Assembly: GCF_021134715.1 (NCBI RefSeq)
Contig: NC_060027.1
Span: 6,324,001 to 6,388,000, forward strand
DNA length: 64,000 bases
Direction of reading: 5' to 3'
From: Daphnia pulex
Lineage: Eukaryota; Arthropoda; Branchiopoda; Diplostraca; Daphniidae
The translations under genes and the position numbers were made by a program. Shown piece by piece: positions 48,758-60,338 of this stretch; within the stretch, counting starts at the first letter, position 1, and each line of letters opens with the position of its first letter. The notes beneath the pieces were generated by a model. That model had not been told where the DNA came from. It worked only from the letters and a program-made list of their open reading frames with translations, and did no database searches.

Positions 48758-51700
48758 TTAATTTTTCCGGGCTAATAGGTCTCTCTGTTGACGATCAAGT
48801 AGTTCCTCCAGATGTTGACAACGACAAATAGCAATTTTGAATTTTTCTTGAATTTGCGCCAAGGCATCATCTTTTTTGGCAACTGCTTGCTTAACCTGTG
48901 CAAAAAGTTTCTGTTATGACTTATTGTTGAATAGGAAACAAAATAGTTTTTCATATTCATGTAAATTTACCTTCTCATGTATATCGCTAAGCATTTGTTC
49001 GTGGCAGGCCGACAGATGAGCTATTTCAGAATTTTTTTTGTTAATCTCTATTCGATGATCCGATTTTGCTTGACTAAATTCTTTTTGGAGCACCATCTTT
49101 TCTTCGTTTATTTTAAGGAATTCATCTTCCAATTCCTTTTGCAGAATTTTTTTCAAATCTGAGCGCTCTACAGTATATTTTTCCAGAGTTTTTGTTACGT
49201 CCTTATTTTCTTTTACGTGTTGGAAGAGTGATAAACGTAAAGCAGCCAATTCTTCATCACGTTCTGCCAAAGAACGCCGAACTTCCACCTAATCGAGTGT
49301 GAAAAATAGTAATAGTAAATATATTGTCCAAGTTATTAATCAATATAAAGAAATCAGAATTAGTTTACCAGTTTATTACGTAATTCGGATTCAGCTTCAT
49401 CCAGTCTTTTTATTTCCTCTGCATTTTTATCCCTAATTCGTTGTAATTGATTTTCGGACAAGCTTTTCCATTGTTCCTGCAAAAAATAAATTAAAATAAA
49501 CCAGCTTTCAGCTTCAATTTAAAATATGTGATATACATGTTGTCGCTTTAATTCGTTCGATAATTGTAAAGCGAATTTATGTTCTTCTTCTTCGCGTTCC
49601 CTTCGTTGATTTTCAATAAGCCGCCTTTCACGCTCATTGGAATTTGTATCCAATTGGTGTTTTAGTGCTCTGATTTCCTCTATTTTTTCCTCTTCCCACT
49701 TTTTCTTTAGTTGAGCTAGATATTCGACATTCTGTTGTTTGATCGTGGCAATTTCTGCCTGTAAAAGCTGTTGTGCGGCAATCCTTTCTCGTCGCCGCTT
49801 TTCTTCAAGACGACGAATTTTTTCGTCTTCCTGCATTTTCATTCGTGATTCTTCTTCTATCCAGCGAGCCCTTTCACGTTCCATATCGACCTGATGACAA
49901 ATTTTTAATACGGTATGAATTAAAAAAAAAAAAAAAGTGGGTTACTTTAACAAAAGAATTTGACCTGCAATCGCTGCAACTTGGAAGTGTTGATATGTTC
50001 CATTTCGTCTAACTGTTTATCGTATTTTACACGCATGACTTCGCGCTCTTTAGCACACGCATCTTCGCGATCGTTATCCATTTTTTCTCGAAGTGCATTT
50101 AGCTGCTGGACAGTTTTATTTAAATGAGCTTGTTCTATTCGATTTATTTCTTCTTGGTGAATAGATCGAAGGCTCTGCAACTCAACCTGGTGTTGACTCA
50201 TCTATATGAATGTATATATATGTAGATATCGATGGAATAAAAAATATTTAAAGATATTATAATCATACAAGGCGTCGTAATTCTGGTTCCAACCCTCTTG
50301 CTGTTGCTTCACGTATATGTCTATTTAATTTTAAAAAATCGACTCAAGTTAAATGCAAGTAGATGGAGTTTCGCAAATTACTTATGCTTACTCTGTGCGG
50401 TCTGCTAACCACTTTTCTTGGTGGTACCTTTGATCTTTACCCAAAGTCTAAAAAAATTTTCGGATTACAAAAGGTTCAATATTAATATTTTAGTTAATCT
50501 ACCCCGCAAAAAATTTTAATCTCGAAACTGAACAAAAAGCAAGATCTTTTCCGATCTTTTCGATCAATTGTTTAGCACATCATTATTCTGAATACTGTAA
50601 AATCTGGTGTATAAATAAGGATGTCGTTTTCGCCTATTTTAAATACGTCAGATGTATTTCTTAGGCCTATTTGCGGCAATTTTAAAGTGAAGCGGTAAAA
50701 AGGACGCGATTGGAGCGGAAACTCAGATGGCGACTAAACCCAAAATTTTATTTGTTTAAGTAACATAAAGGTGTGTTACTATAGAAATGCTACTGGTTAT
50801 TTACTTTTGCACATTCTTTATTTCTATGAAAGCAATAACGATTAGTTTTTGTGGTTATCTTTTCTCCTACTACACTAAATCTCTCAAATTAAAACTCTAG
50901 CATTAAAAAAAATAAAAACTCAGCCACGAATTAGGTACTCCCAAACAGAGGCCGTATAAAAATAATATAAAAACCTGTTGAATTATGGTAGAGAGATTCC
51001 TGCATTTTCTATCACGATCTAAAAAGTATTTTATCCAGAGACTTTGTCCCGATAGAATTGCTTGCTATTCTGAAAAAGATAAATCTATTCCTGAATTCTT
51101 CTAGTCTTTTTCCGATTTCTAATCAGAAACAGCTTCCAGCAATAAAAGGAGACTTTGGACACTTAAGTGATAGTTTGCTTGTTAAGAAAACCAAGAAGAA
51201 AACCTTTAAGATTTCTCTTAAATATTTCGTAAATATTCAAAAGATTTAGGCTATTTGTATTTGTATTTCTTTTTCAACAACGGCGTTCATTCCTGAAGAT
51301 GGGAAATGGGCAAGAAACTTTATTCACGCCCTCACCCTCGTTAAAAATTACCATGTTGATCACACCCCTTCAGCGTTCCTCATTTAACTGTTGGCTATCT
51401 TCCAACGCTTTAAAAAAAATACTTGCTTAAGCTTAAAAAAAGTTAGTTTAGTTTAGCTTAGGCGCTTAGGCTTTAGAAAAATTTCTTCACAAATTGGCCT
51501 TTAATTGAAAAAACTGGCTTTAGCCGATACATCACGATGTAGACGAAAAAATAAACACAGATTTAAAAAGTTGCAAAAAATTCGCAAAAATTAATAACAA
51601 TGGTAGGATCGAGAAGACTATGAAATAGAGTAAACAAAAACTTAATGTCAAACCATTGAGAGACAATAAACATGACAACTTTGTGCCATTTCCTTTGGCA

Positions 51701-53619
51701 ACTGGGACAAAAGATCATGTTTACAAATGATTCTTTGTCATTAAAAAAAATAACATTTATGAAATTTCTATCGCTTCGCTGCTTAAACTGAGTGCAGACA
51801 ATTTTTCTATACACAAGTTTTTACATGTATAAATCACATTTTAAAATATTTAAAAAATATATGTAGCTAGGTAACTACACTAAATTTGCCTATTCGATTT
51901 AACATAATTTTCGAATTTATTTACCTGCTTCAATCGACGAATCTCTGCGTTGTGGCGTTCATCGCTTACTCTCCGTTCATATTCTACTTTGGCTGTTTGT
52001 TGCCGCATTTCAGTGGCCAATGCTTCACATTTTTCAGCAAGTGCCTTCTTTTCTTCGACTAGTTGCTGTATAAATTGGAAGTTTCGATTCGTGTTCGATT
52101 CGTATTCCTCCTTTTGAGCTTTACAACGTAAATTCAGCTCACGTTTGGCAGTCTTAACGTTTCGTGCTAAAAGTTCCCTTTGATGCTGAAGAGCCCGTTC
52201 CATGACAACAAGCTTATTGTCTTTATCCTGAACAAGCATCTGAAAAAATTTGTTCAATTTTGCACAATATTAATTAATGTTACATTATACATCAGTAGCT
52301 ACCAGCCCAAAGTAGGCCTATACTATTTCTATTTTCTACAAAAGGCATACAATGAGAAAACTGTATTTTGGTATATGTAGTATATATACTACCAAAATTC
52401 TTATTTGCGTTTCGCGCGTTTTCCCGCTTTTTCCATGTTTGAAAAGGGGAAGCGCAACCAGAGTAATAGAGACCTAGTCGCTTATCGGAAGGTTAGAGTA
52501 CCCTATCCGCGTTTGGGGGGAGCTTATCCGTGATCCAAATGGAATTTTGGAGTCCTCTACTCCTGAGCTCAGTAGCACTCTGATTCGTAAATAGTTAGAT
52601 AAGTAGCTAGTTCTCATCCCCCAAAAGACCGAAAATCGGACCACGGAACGGCGGGGTAGGGGGCTCTAGCCTTTCGTGCAACGACCAGGTCACTATAGCT
52701 CATGCACTACCCCATAGCCGTCGTAGCCGTCGTAGCCGTCATTAGTTTATAGTTAATAATGGGCTATATAGCTCCTAAACCCTAGAGGGCTGTTCGACAT
52801 CTTTTGTAACTATTTGCCGACTATTTAAAAATCGCGCAACGCAACTATCGAATTCATTTTTCGCCTGCTAGAAGCGCCTTGTCAGGCATTTCACCTCGCT
52901 TTATCCCGACTTGGTGAACTAGTCCGACTTTGCGCGAGAAAGCGAGGCGCAATAGCTGAAATTCTTCTATAGCAGGTGAAAAGGGATAGTGGTAGATAGT
53001 GGTGGATACCCACTATAAAAATCTAAAATGATGTTTCGATTAAAACGTCCACACTCGATCTTTAGTAGTTCTCCGAAAACTGCGTTTTATCTGTGCTCGT
53101 TACAATCGAAAAGAGCCAGCTCCTCAAAAAATGTAACCGTGATCAGCCACTGCGTCGCCCATTACCGTGCCGACAGTATTAGAGGATACTAAAAAGAAAT
53201 GTTCCTTTTCATTAAATACGATTCTCTCATGAAAGAAAAAGTAAAATAAAAACGAATGATGACATTAAGGTAATCAGTGCTTTGGATGAACGAAAATCTA
53301 GTGGAACCTTTAAAATTTTAAAGGTTAAAGAATCAATTCACCAGTTAATTCTTAAGCGAAACTTTTTTCATAGAAGCAAGACAATACCTAGAAAATATCG
53401 CTTTCTGCCAAAAACACCGAAAACACCCACATTTCGTTCAAGAGGGAGATAATAACTTTGAAATAATATAATTAAATTAGAAATGAACCGTGAAATTAAA
53501 GGAATAAATAAGATATTGTACCCCAACAAGTTGAAAAAATTCAATCTTGTATGTTTTTTGTTTCTTTGTTGTTGTTTTTTTTTTGTTTTTTTGTTGTTTG
53601 TTTTTTTGTTTTTTTGTTT

Positions 53620-53650
<31 letters not shown>

Positions 53651-55446
53651 AGGGGGAGTTACACGAAAAATAGGAATATGAAAATACCACCGTTTTGATT
53701 TGCAATATCTCCTAAAGTAGTAGAATCAAATAAATTCAACTTTAGCCCTAATTTAGGGTATTTAGTAGCAGTGTTTTATTTAGCCTATATATTTGTTATC
53801 TTAGTAATAATTCTATAGTTAGACTTAGACAACCGCGATAGGTTGTCTAAACTGTTACACGCCAAGTCCCCGCTCCCCACTGCTTTACTTCATTACATAC
53901 TGTACCATTGCATGTAATGAAAAACGAAAGATTAGTTTGAACTGATTAGAAATACCTGAAGAGCGAGAACTTCTTCTGTTAATTCAGCCATGGTCATTCC
54001 GTGTAACCTTGTGACGCCTTCGGAATCAGGCCTTCTGAATCCTCCTTCAGCATTGGATTCCGTCTCAGAGTTGATCGCAAGATGTGGTGAGCTTGCTAAC
54101 GGTGTATGACTATTAGCGTCGTCTAAAAAGCTCAAGATTTCAGAGAGCATATTTGGTTCTCTTTTTGTGACTTGATCATCCTTAATATGTTGTTGCTTTG
54201 GTTTAACTACATGAAACGTCGGACAAGAGGGTTTCTCGCTTCTGCTAGACGAAGTATGTATGCTGGTGATCGCACCCGCTGAATCATCAGTCGAATCGGG
54301 CGCATTTTCGGTTTCAGATGCAGACACATTGTTATGCGCACAAGATTCAATTTCGTAAGACGGTTGTTTGCGCTTGTTTGTTTCACATTCCGGATTATAA
54401 CTGGCATTTTTTTCAGTAGAGAGCTTTGTTGGGGAAGAAGTAGAATGTGGTAGATTCTTTGGCTGTGATTCAACGTCAATCATTTTAGATTCACACTGAT
54501 GATAAACCGTCGGCTCAGACTGATCATCTTTCTCATGATAACATTCATCGTGAGAATTGTACTGCTCACAGCGAGGAGATTGATCCGAATGAAAGTGATT
54601 TAATTGTCTTGAATTGATTATGGATGGAATAGGTTTTGTAAAGTTACGCAATGTTGAATCTTGGTTGAAAACTGGATCATTGATGTCTTGCAGCGTAGTG
54701 TCCGGAACAAGTTGTTCATCAGGACTATCGCATGAAACGCTGCTGAATACGGCGAAAGACTGCTTATCTTCAAGGCTAGCTTCAGTACCCGTATCAAAAC
54801 TGCCAACAGTTGCCAACTCGCTATCGACACTGCTAGACCACGACTGGGAACTGACTGGCACAGGGGGAAACCAATCCCTTGACGGATTCACTGAGCTGTC
54901 ATCTCGAGAAGTTGAACTTGTGACTTTTCGACGCAAGGAAGAATAAGGGTTTCGCCTATAAAAGCAGAGGAGACATTAAAAAACTTGATTATTTGAATAT
55001 TCATTGAATGATTTATATTCTATCAAAACAGGTTTTTTGTTACATGCAGCCCCTTTGGACGAATTCAAGGTGTAATAGACTTTTTTGTAATCTTAAAGAA
55101 ATTGTGTTTCGTTGTTGTATTATAATTTTAATTACTTTGATGTTGCAGCTGTGGCAGGTCGATCGGACAAAATTTTTCGTGTGGTCAATGTTTCCCTGCG
55201 AACGGAAGCGTGCAGGCAATCTTCTGACTTGCAACTCGAAATTGTTAGAGGTTTTCCTGTTGAGAGCCCATCAGACGTTCGATTGGAACCGATTCTGAAA
55301 TTGATTTGCACATTTGAACCTTTTAAACCGAAATCTTTAGAATCAGCTGTGTGGTGTAGCTGAGATGGAATATTGCTAATTTTCTTTTTATTTGCTGAAG
55401 CGATGTTACTGTTACTTTCAGTTCTATTTCGAAATTTAATAGGCAT
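48758..55446 (-). CDS. CEP131: CEP131 / AZI1 / dilatory homologue, centriolar satellite coiled-coil protein
   Basis: Exons (minus): 55,446-55,136; 54,955-53,956; 52,239-51,925; 50,447-50,392; 50,320-50,269; 50,201-49,965; 49,890-49,537; 49,476-49,369; 49,288-48,971; 48,895-48,758. All phases close, giving 962 aa (human about 1,080). Residues 1-430 are Ser/Thr-rich and disordered. The rest is nearly continuous coiled coil, rich in Glu/Arg/Lys. Diagnostic blocks are REATARGLEPELRRL (exon 5) and the C-terminal VKQAVAKKDDALAQ...CQHLEELLDRQQ, both characteristic of CEP131. The family sits at centriolar satellites and basal bodies and is needed for cilium formation; the fly homologue dilatory acts in ciliated sensory neurons. 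The start is the first ATG of the open exon. The introns of 1,716 and 1,477 nt are unusual here and could hide extra exons. A promoter was not identified. Confidence 0.88.
52240..53955 (-). other. Long CEP131 intron with repeats
   Basis: This intron of 1,716 nt holds an AT palindrome (TAGTATATATACTA, 52,378-52,391), an inverted repeat (TTTTCGCCTGCTAG near 52,858 against CTATAGCAGGTGAAAA near 52,967) and a G/T homopolymer region at 53,560-53,660 (T runs broken by single G, then about 14 G). It looks like an element insertion in an otherwise compact gene. Confidence 0.6.
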
Positions 55447-56247
55447 CTTTCATAAACGAAAGATATAAGGAACTTGGCAAATTTTACGTAGCTATTGTCG
55501 ATTTGTTTAAAATGCTAACACAACCAGCACTAGAAATATCAACTGTGAAGGAATAAACAACTGACGAGTACTCGAGTAGGCGCAATATTTATTTGTTTAG
55601 TCAATGATTGTTTGTCACCATGGCGACAACGATGTTGTTATCCCTATGGTTATAAAAGCGGGATAGGGGATTCGGATTCCCTTTCCTTATACGGGGAAAT
55701 AAAAAAAAAAAAACCTTCCTTCCTCAATGAATCACGTTCAACCTAAAAAAACAGCGCTGCTTATTTTAGTTATGAAACTACATAGATGGAAATGAGTGTC
55801 CGTATTACATTTATTCACACGTATGCGCTGGCTAGTATCTTGTTGTATTCTATTAACTTGTTCCTTAACGTCCTTAGTTCATGCGCTTGGATATCAAAAA
55901 ATGAAAAATCTAGTTTTCGCAGGTATCGACATGTCGAGGATCGAGCTCCATGCACTTGACTTATACAATGAAACTTGAGTCTATTGAATAAAAAAGATTA
56001 GTGAATCCTGAGACCAGGCTATGTGTATTTGATTTCTTTTTTTCAGTCAAGCATGCTTAAATCAGCACAATCAAAACGTTGACAAATAAGTGATATAAAA
56101 AGTAGCAACTGGACGGATAACCCTTAGTCTAGTAATAAAACCTACTGTGGACGGAATGGGTGATCTGGTTTTGAAGTCTGAAAACATTGATGCAAAACCA
56201 TAAAGAGGCACATGTGTGTCCTAAAGATCCACGGTACAACGAGATTC
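55447..56247. other. Spacer between CEP131 and the GPR158-like gene
   Basis: An 800-bp gap holds the CEP131 promoter and the 3' UTR of the upstream gene. No TATA box is clear. CACCATGGCGACAACG near 55,617 is GC-richer than its surroundings. No third gene is seen. Confidence 0.5.
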
Positions 56248-59200
56248 TTAATGCGTAAACCAAAGTGTTACCATGTTTGTGATAACCGCAAAAACAAAAA
56301 TCATAACCCAAGTTGAGCCATTAGTAGAGGCACTAGCAAGACGACATTTGTACATATCATATCGGGTTGCTTGATTTGCCACTAAATTCAGAAATTCCGA
56401 TTCTACTAGCTGCCCGTCGAAGTAAGTTATGGCATCTTCGAAAGGATACTCGTAGCCTTGCTTGCACTCACACTTGTAACCACCAGTATCAAAGCCTCGT
56501 CCCAATATTGGAACACACTATATCAAAATACAAATCCAACGAAAATCCAGTTATTACAAAAATCTTAAAATGAAAAGGGATCTTGAGAGTATGAAAAGAA
56601 CTTACATAAGAAGTTTTGAGATCGCATTTGTTGGTTTCTTTAAAGGCGTTCGGCGTATGATATTTACCAGGACATTGGTTTATATCTAAAGTCTGTAAAT
56701 CCATGGTGACGGTGACAACTCCTTTAAATTCCAATTTAGTCCGTAATGAATCCCAGCCAAAGAAAGGAGCTGCATAGGTTGCAACCCATTTTTTAACGAA
56801 TCCATTGCAATCAAAGTAAGGTCGCGTCCAATAACCATGGCGTAAATCAGCAGCCCTAGTAAAACGCATACATTGTTATTTCACTCGAAGGCCAATAAAT
56901 CCCCGAAAATGCAAAATCTTTTTTTTTTTTTTTTTTTTTTTTTAGTAAGATATCTTACTTGTAGGAAATTGGGAAATGCTCGTATTTCTGCGTGTGATCG
57001 GCATATTCTTCCGAACGAATTCGCATTTTCAGAAAATATTTTTCCAGATCATCAAAGTTAGTTGACCAACGTGACTTTAAATGTTGATACCATGGTTTTT
57101 TAAGATACAAATCATCTGTTAAAACAAACGTTCAAAAGAGTTTTAAGAAGTTAAGTTAAGACGAAGAAGATGTTTAACTCTTTTTAAAAATAATGATTTA
57201 ATCATAATACCAGTGGAATTTAAACGAGCAAGATCTTCAAGTTTGAACTTTCGCGTATTAAGCTGCTCCTTGTAGGCGTAAGGAGCAAAAAGGGTGCGAT
57301 TAGGAAATTTTCGACGCTCCCAAAACGTTCCAGCTGCCCATATTTTTGTGTTTCCTAGTACAAGAGCTAAGGTCTCGGCCATTAATTGATCTTCAGTTAG
57401 AGGGCGATCAGCTAAACGATTCCCAGAAAATACTTCAGTCGAATCAACAACCTAAACAAAATACTATATGATTAATATGAAACAACGTAAACAGCTAATG
57501 TGCAAATGTTGTTAAACCTGTAAAAATGCGCTTAAGAAATTTGCCAAACGTAAAGCCATCCTAGCCTCGTTCTCAAATTGTTGCTCTGCTCCGAAACCAA
57601 TGTCACCGTGCAAGACCAAATCATCCGGAGAGAAGAGATTTCTAATAAAGGAATAAGTATTAGTGGGAAGAAATACTAAATTACAAAAACCAAGGAAGAA
57701 ATGAAAAATAAATACCTGTTATTACAGTTATGTTCGTTGACAGATCGAATGAAACTTATTATGTGATCAATATTCTTTGCCTTGGTATGAGTCGAATTTG
57801 GACCTTGAGTCGAATTCATGTAATTGGAATTACGCTCTAAGTATTGAAGCCTTAATAATGGCGTCATTTTCCCCCACTGAACTGGTTGCTTCTGAATCCC
57901 TGGTGTAAAAAATATGTTCTTCACAAAAGTCTTAGTAAAAAGTAATGACTTAGCAATTTACAGCCAATTTTTTCACAATGAAAATTTTCATGGTGCTGTT
58001 CACTGGTAGCTCGTTCGACAATTTCCCCGAGATAAGGTCGACGAACTGTATTTGGCAATCTGTGTCCAGGTTTACATCGGCATTGGTAACCCCCTCGTCG
58101 AAATCCGTATCCATGTATAGGTTCACACTGCAAATTAAATAATGAATTTTAATAAGGGATGTCAAGATAACTAAGAATTTTTAAACACATTACTTCTGTT
58201 GTTTCTTTACATCTGTCAGTATTAGAAAATCTGTTAGGACCATCATTTCCTTGTCCTTTCGGACACTGATTTATGTCTATTCTTTCAAAATCCATTTCCA
58301 TAACTGCAGCAGCTGTATAGCTAATGAATTTTTTTTAAATAATTAATTTATTATTTTTTTCTTTGATTAATTTTTTAATGTGACTTACGTGGGGTATTCA
58401 ATGTGACGAAAACCAGTATGTCGTGGGAAGATGTCTGCTATTGGAACTACAGCTCCAACTACCCATTTGTTAGATCTTCCACAATCAAAATAAGGTTGAG
58501 TCCATTTCAGGGGCCCAGGAACTTCATCAGCACCAGGAGGTCCATGGAAGGTGAATGTTTCATTGGTGTTGTTGGCATAGCGAATTTTAACTTGATATGT
58601 TGTTTTTGTATCCTGTCGACCATCCACTTGATCAGGAAGCCAAGCTTGGTACCACTTGTTGATCCGATAGTAGTCAGTGGTATAGTTTTCACTCTTGCTA
58701 TTTTTTGAAATGGCACCAAGATCCCGAACATCAAACATGTTTAATGTTGAATAGCGTTCCAAGTGAATAGGATCATTATAATCATCAGCTCTAAATGTCC
58801 GTGGGGCAAAAAGGGGAAGGGTTTTATTGAAAAATGATCTATAAGATGAGGTGTAGGACATGTTAGGACTGAAGTAAACTGCACTGCTATTTAGTCTTGG
58901 ATTTGATGACACATCAGCTACAGTTGACAAAAAATAATACATCATTCCGGGGTCATAAGTGTCATTGGTTGCTGGTCTAATAAAACGGGCTTGTAAAATG
59001 TAACTCCAAAAGAAAGCTCTGTTTAAAGCCATGTTGTGCAAGTGTAAAAGCGCTGTTCTATTGGGGAATACAGGATTGATGTTGATATCCTTGATATCGG
59101 GCAAGTGAGAAACGGCATCTTCGGGCATGTGCAGTTCGTTAACGTTTTTTATGGGGCAGTTGTCAGCAGTAACTGAATCCATTTGATATTTAAGGGCGTC

Positions 59201-59317
59201 GAATTCATCACGAGATTGCCATTCAAACTGGGCGGTAACACTATGATTCCCAAGTATTGCAGCTGCTACAAGAAGGCACGTTAACGTGAAAAATTGAAAC
59301 GTCACTCTTAAACACAT
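56248..59317 (-). CDS. Two-unit GPR158/179-like ectodomain protein without a seven-helix domain
   Basis: Exons (minus): 59,317-58,389; 58,320-58,194; 58,127-57,962; 57,899-57,716; 57,641-57,518; 57,451-57,211; 57,115-56,959; 56,855-56,606; 56,517-56,248. They total 2,448 nt and 815 aa with all phases closed. Residues 1-28 form a signal peptide (LTCLLVAAAILGN). Unit 1 has WTQPYFDCGRSNKWVVGAVV, DINQCP and an EGF-like CEPIHGYGFRRGGYQCRCKP. Unit 2 repeats this as WTRPYFDCNGFVKKWVATYA, DINQCP and CVPILGRGFDTGGYKCECKQ. These are the Cache-like and EGF-like ectodomain signatures of GPR158/GPR179 (metabotropic glycine receptor family). The protein ends just after one hydrophobic segment (WVMIFVFAVITNMVTLWF), so it is a single-pass or GPI-anchored form. 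There are many N-X-S/T glycosylation sites. Ligand and function are unknown. The start is the first ATG before the signal peptide. Confidence 0.85.
56922..56943. repeat. T homopolymer in an intron of the GPR158-like gene
   Basis: About 22 T on the plus strand (A on the coding strand) within intron 7 of the GPR158-like gene. Its length is unreliable. Confidence 0.8.
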
Positions 59318-60338
59318 TTCGCTCAATTACTTATTTCAAATTTAAATGTCAACCATTAAACCACCGACAAGTTTCAAAACGACACACCCTGCAATGTGTG
59401 AGCGTTGTTTGACTGCTTCTTGCAACGTAGCCTACTACATTTAAGGAGGCCGAAAGGATTGCTACTGTGCTGGAAAAGTGGAGCCGATTTTCGATTTTGC
59501 TCACCTTTTCTCATTTCTCTTCCTCTAAGTAAGGCCGCGGGAGCCATCTAGTTAACGAGGGTTGTATCGAGCATACAGTACAGTCGAAAAATAGACCAGA
59601 AACAAAAAAAGGGGGTTTACTTAATTTTGAATTTTCATGAGTTTTATTCATACTAAAGTGTGACGATCGATAGTGTATTAAAGGCCCTAAAAAATAATGC
59701 CATAATTTAAAAAATACTTAGTTAAAATTCAAAAATTGATCATGATTTTTTTTTAATGTAGAGGAAAACTTCTATTCCGATCCCTTGTTATACGCGCGCG
59801 CGAGTTTTCCTCTTTTCTAATTTCTACACGGTTCAATACCTGTCCTGAAGTTTATAATGTTTAGCGGTTTTTATGGTTATCATTTTTGCCTCGGTGTTGG
59901 GAGGAAACCGTCTTTATTACGCTTTATCACGACTTGCGCTCTCGCTTCCCCACGATTCATGTAAATCGGATTTGTTTTTCTTCTCCTTGACTGGGTGACC
60001 CATCAAAATCTCTATCAAAGAAAAATAAGAGCCATTTAGATTATAAAAGATAACTCCCATTTACTAAAGAAATCTTAAGCAATTATCCACCACTGTTACC
60101 TCTTCTATGGGCTTCCCTTCCATGTTTCTTGAACTGCGTTATATACTATTGCGTGACTTTTTTACACTTAAGTGCTATATTTTTGCGTGATGAAACAAGC
60201 TTCACACTGCTTCGCCACTGCCTCGGAAACATTTTGAACATTGATTCAAACAGAAATTGCATTTCAATTAGTTTTATTTATTATATTCAATTTTAATGTG
60301 GGTTACGGATTTTAACAGCTTTTCTAATAACAATTACA
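59318..60338. other. Spacer upstream of the GPR158-like gene
   Basis: About 1 kb separates two minus-strand genes. It should hold the promoter of the GPR158-like gene and the 3' UTR of RALGAPB. Apart from the poly-A signals of the latter, no element is clear. Confidence 0.5.
60273..60282 (-). promoter_or_regulatory. Overlapping AATAAA poly-A signals of RALGAPB
   Basis: TTTATT at 60,273-60,278 and 60,277-60,282 reads as two overlapping AATAAA signals on the minus strand, about 60 nt past the RALGAPB stop codon, a usual spacing for a short 3' UTR. Confidence 0.5.

Noticed and set aside
53483..53698. 71-aa plus-strand frame rich in Phe and Gly
   Set aside because: It is translation of the T/G homopolymer region inside a CEP131 intron.
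53932..54946. Plus-strand and alternative minus-strand frames over CEP131 exon 2
   Set aside because: Shadows of a 1,000-nt Ser/Thr-rich exon whose phase is fixed by both neighbouring introns.
59318..59326. Start of the GPR158-like protein at 59,326
   Set aside because: That codon is TTG; the first ATG is at 59,317 and leads directly into a signal peptide.
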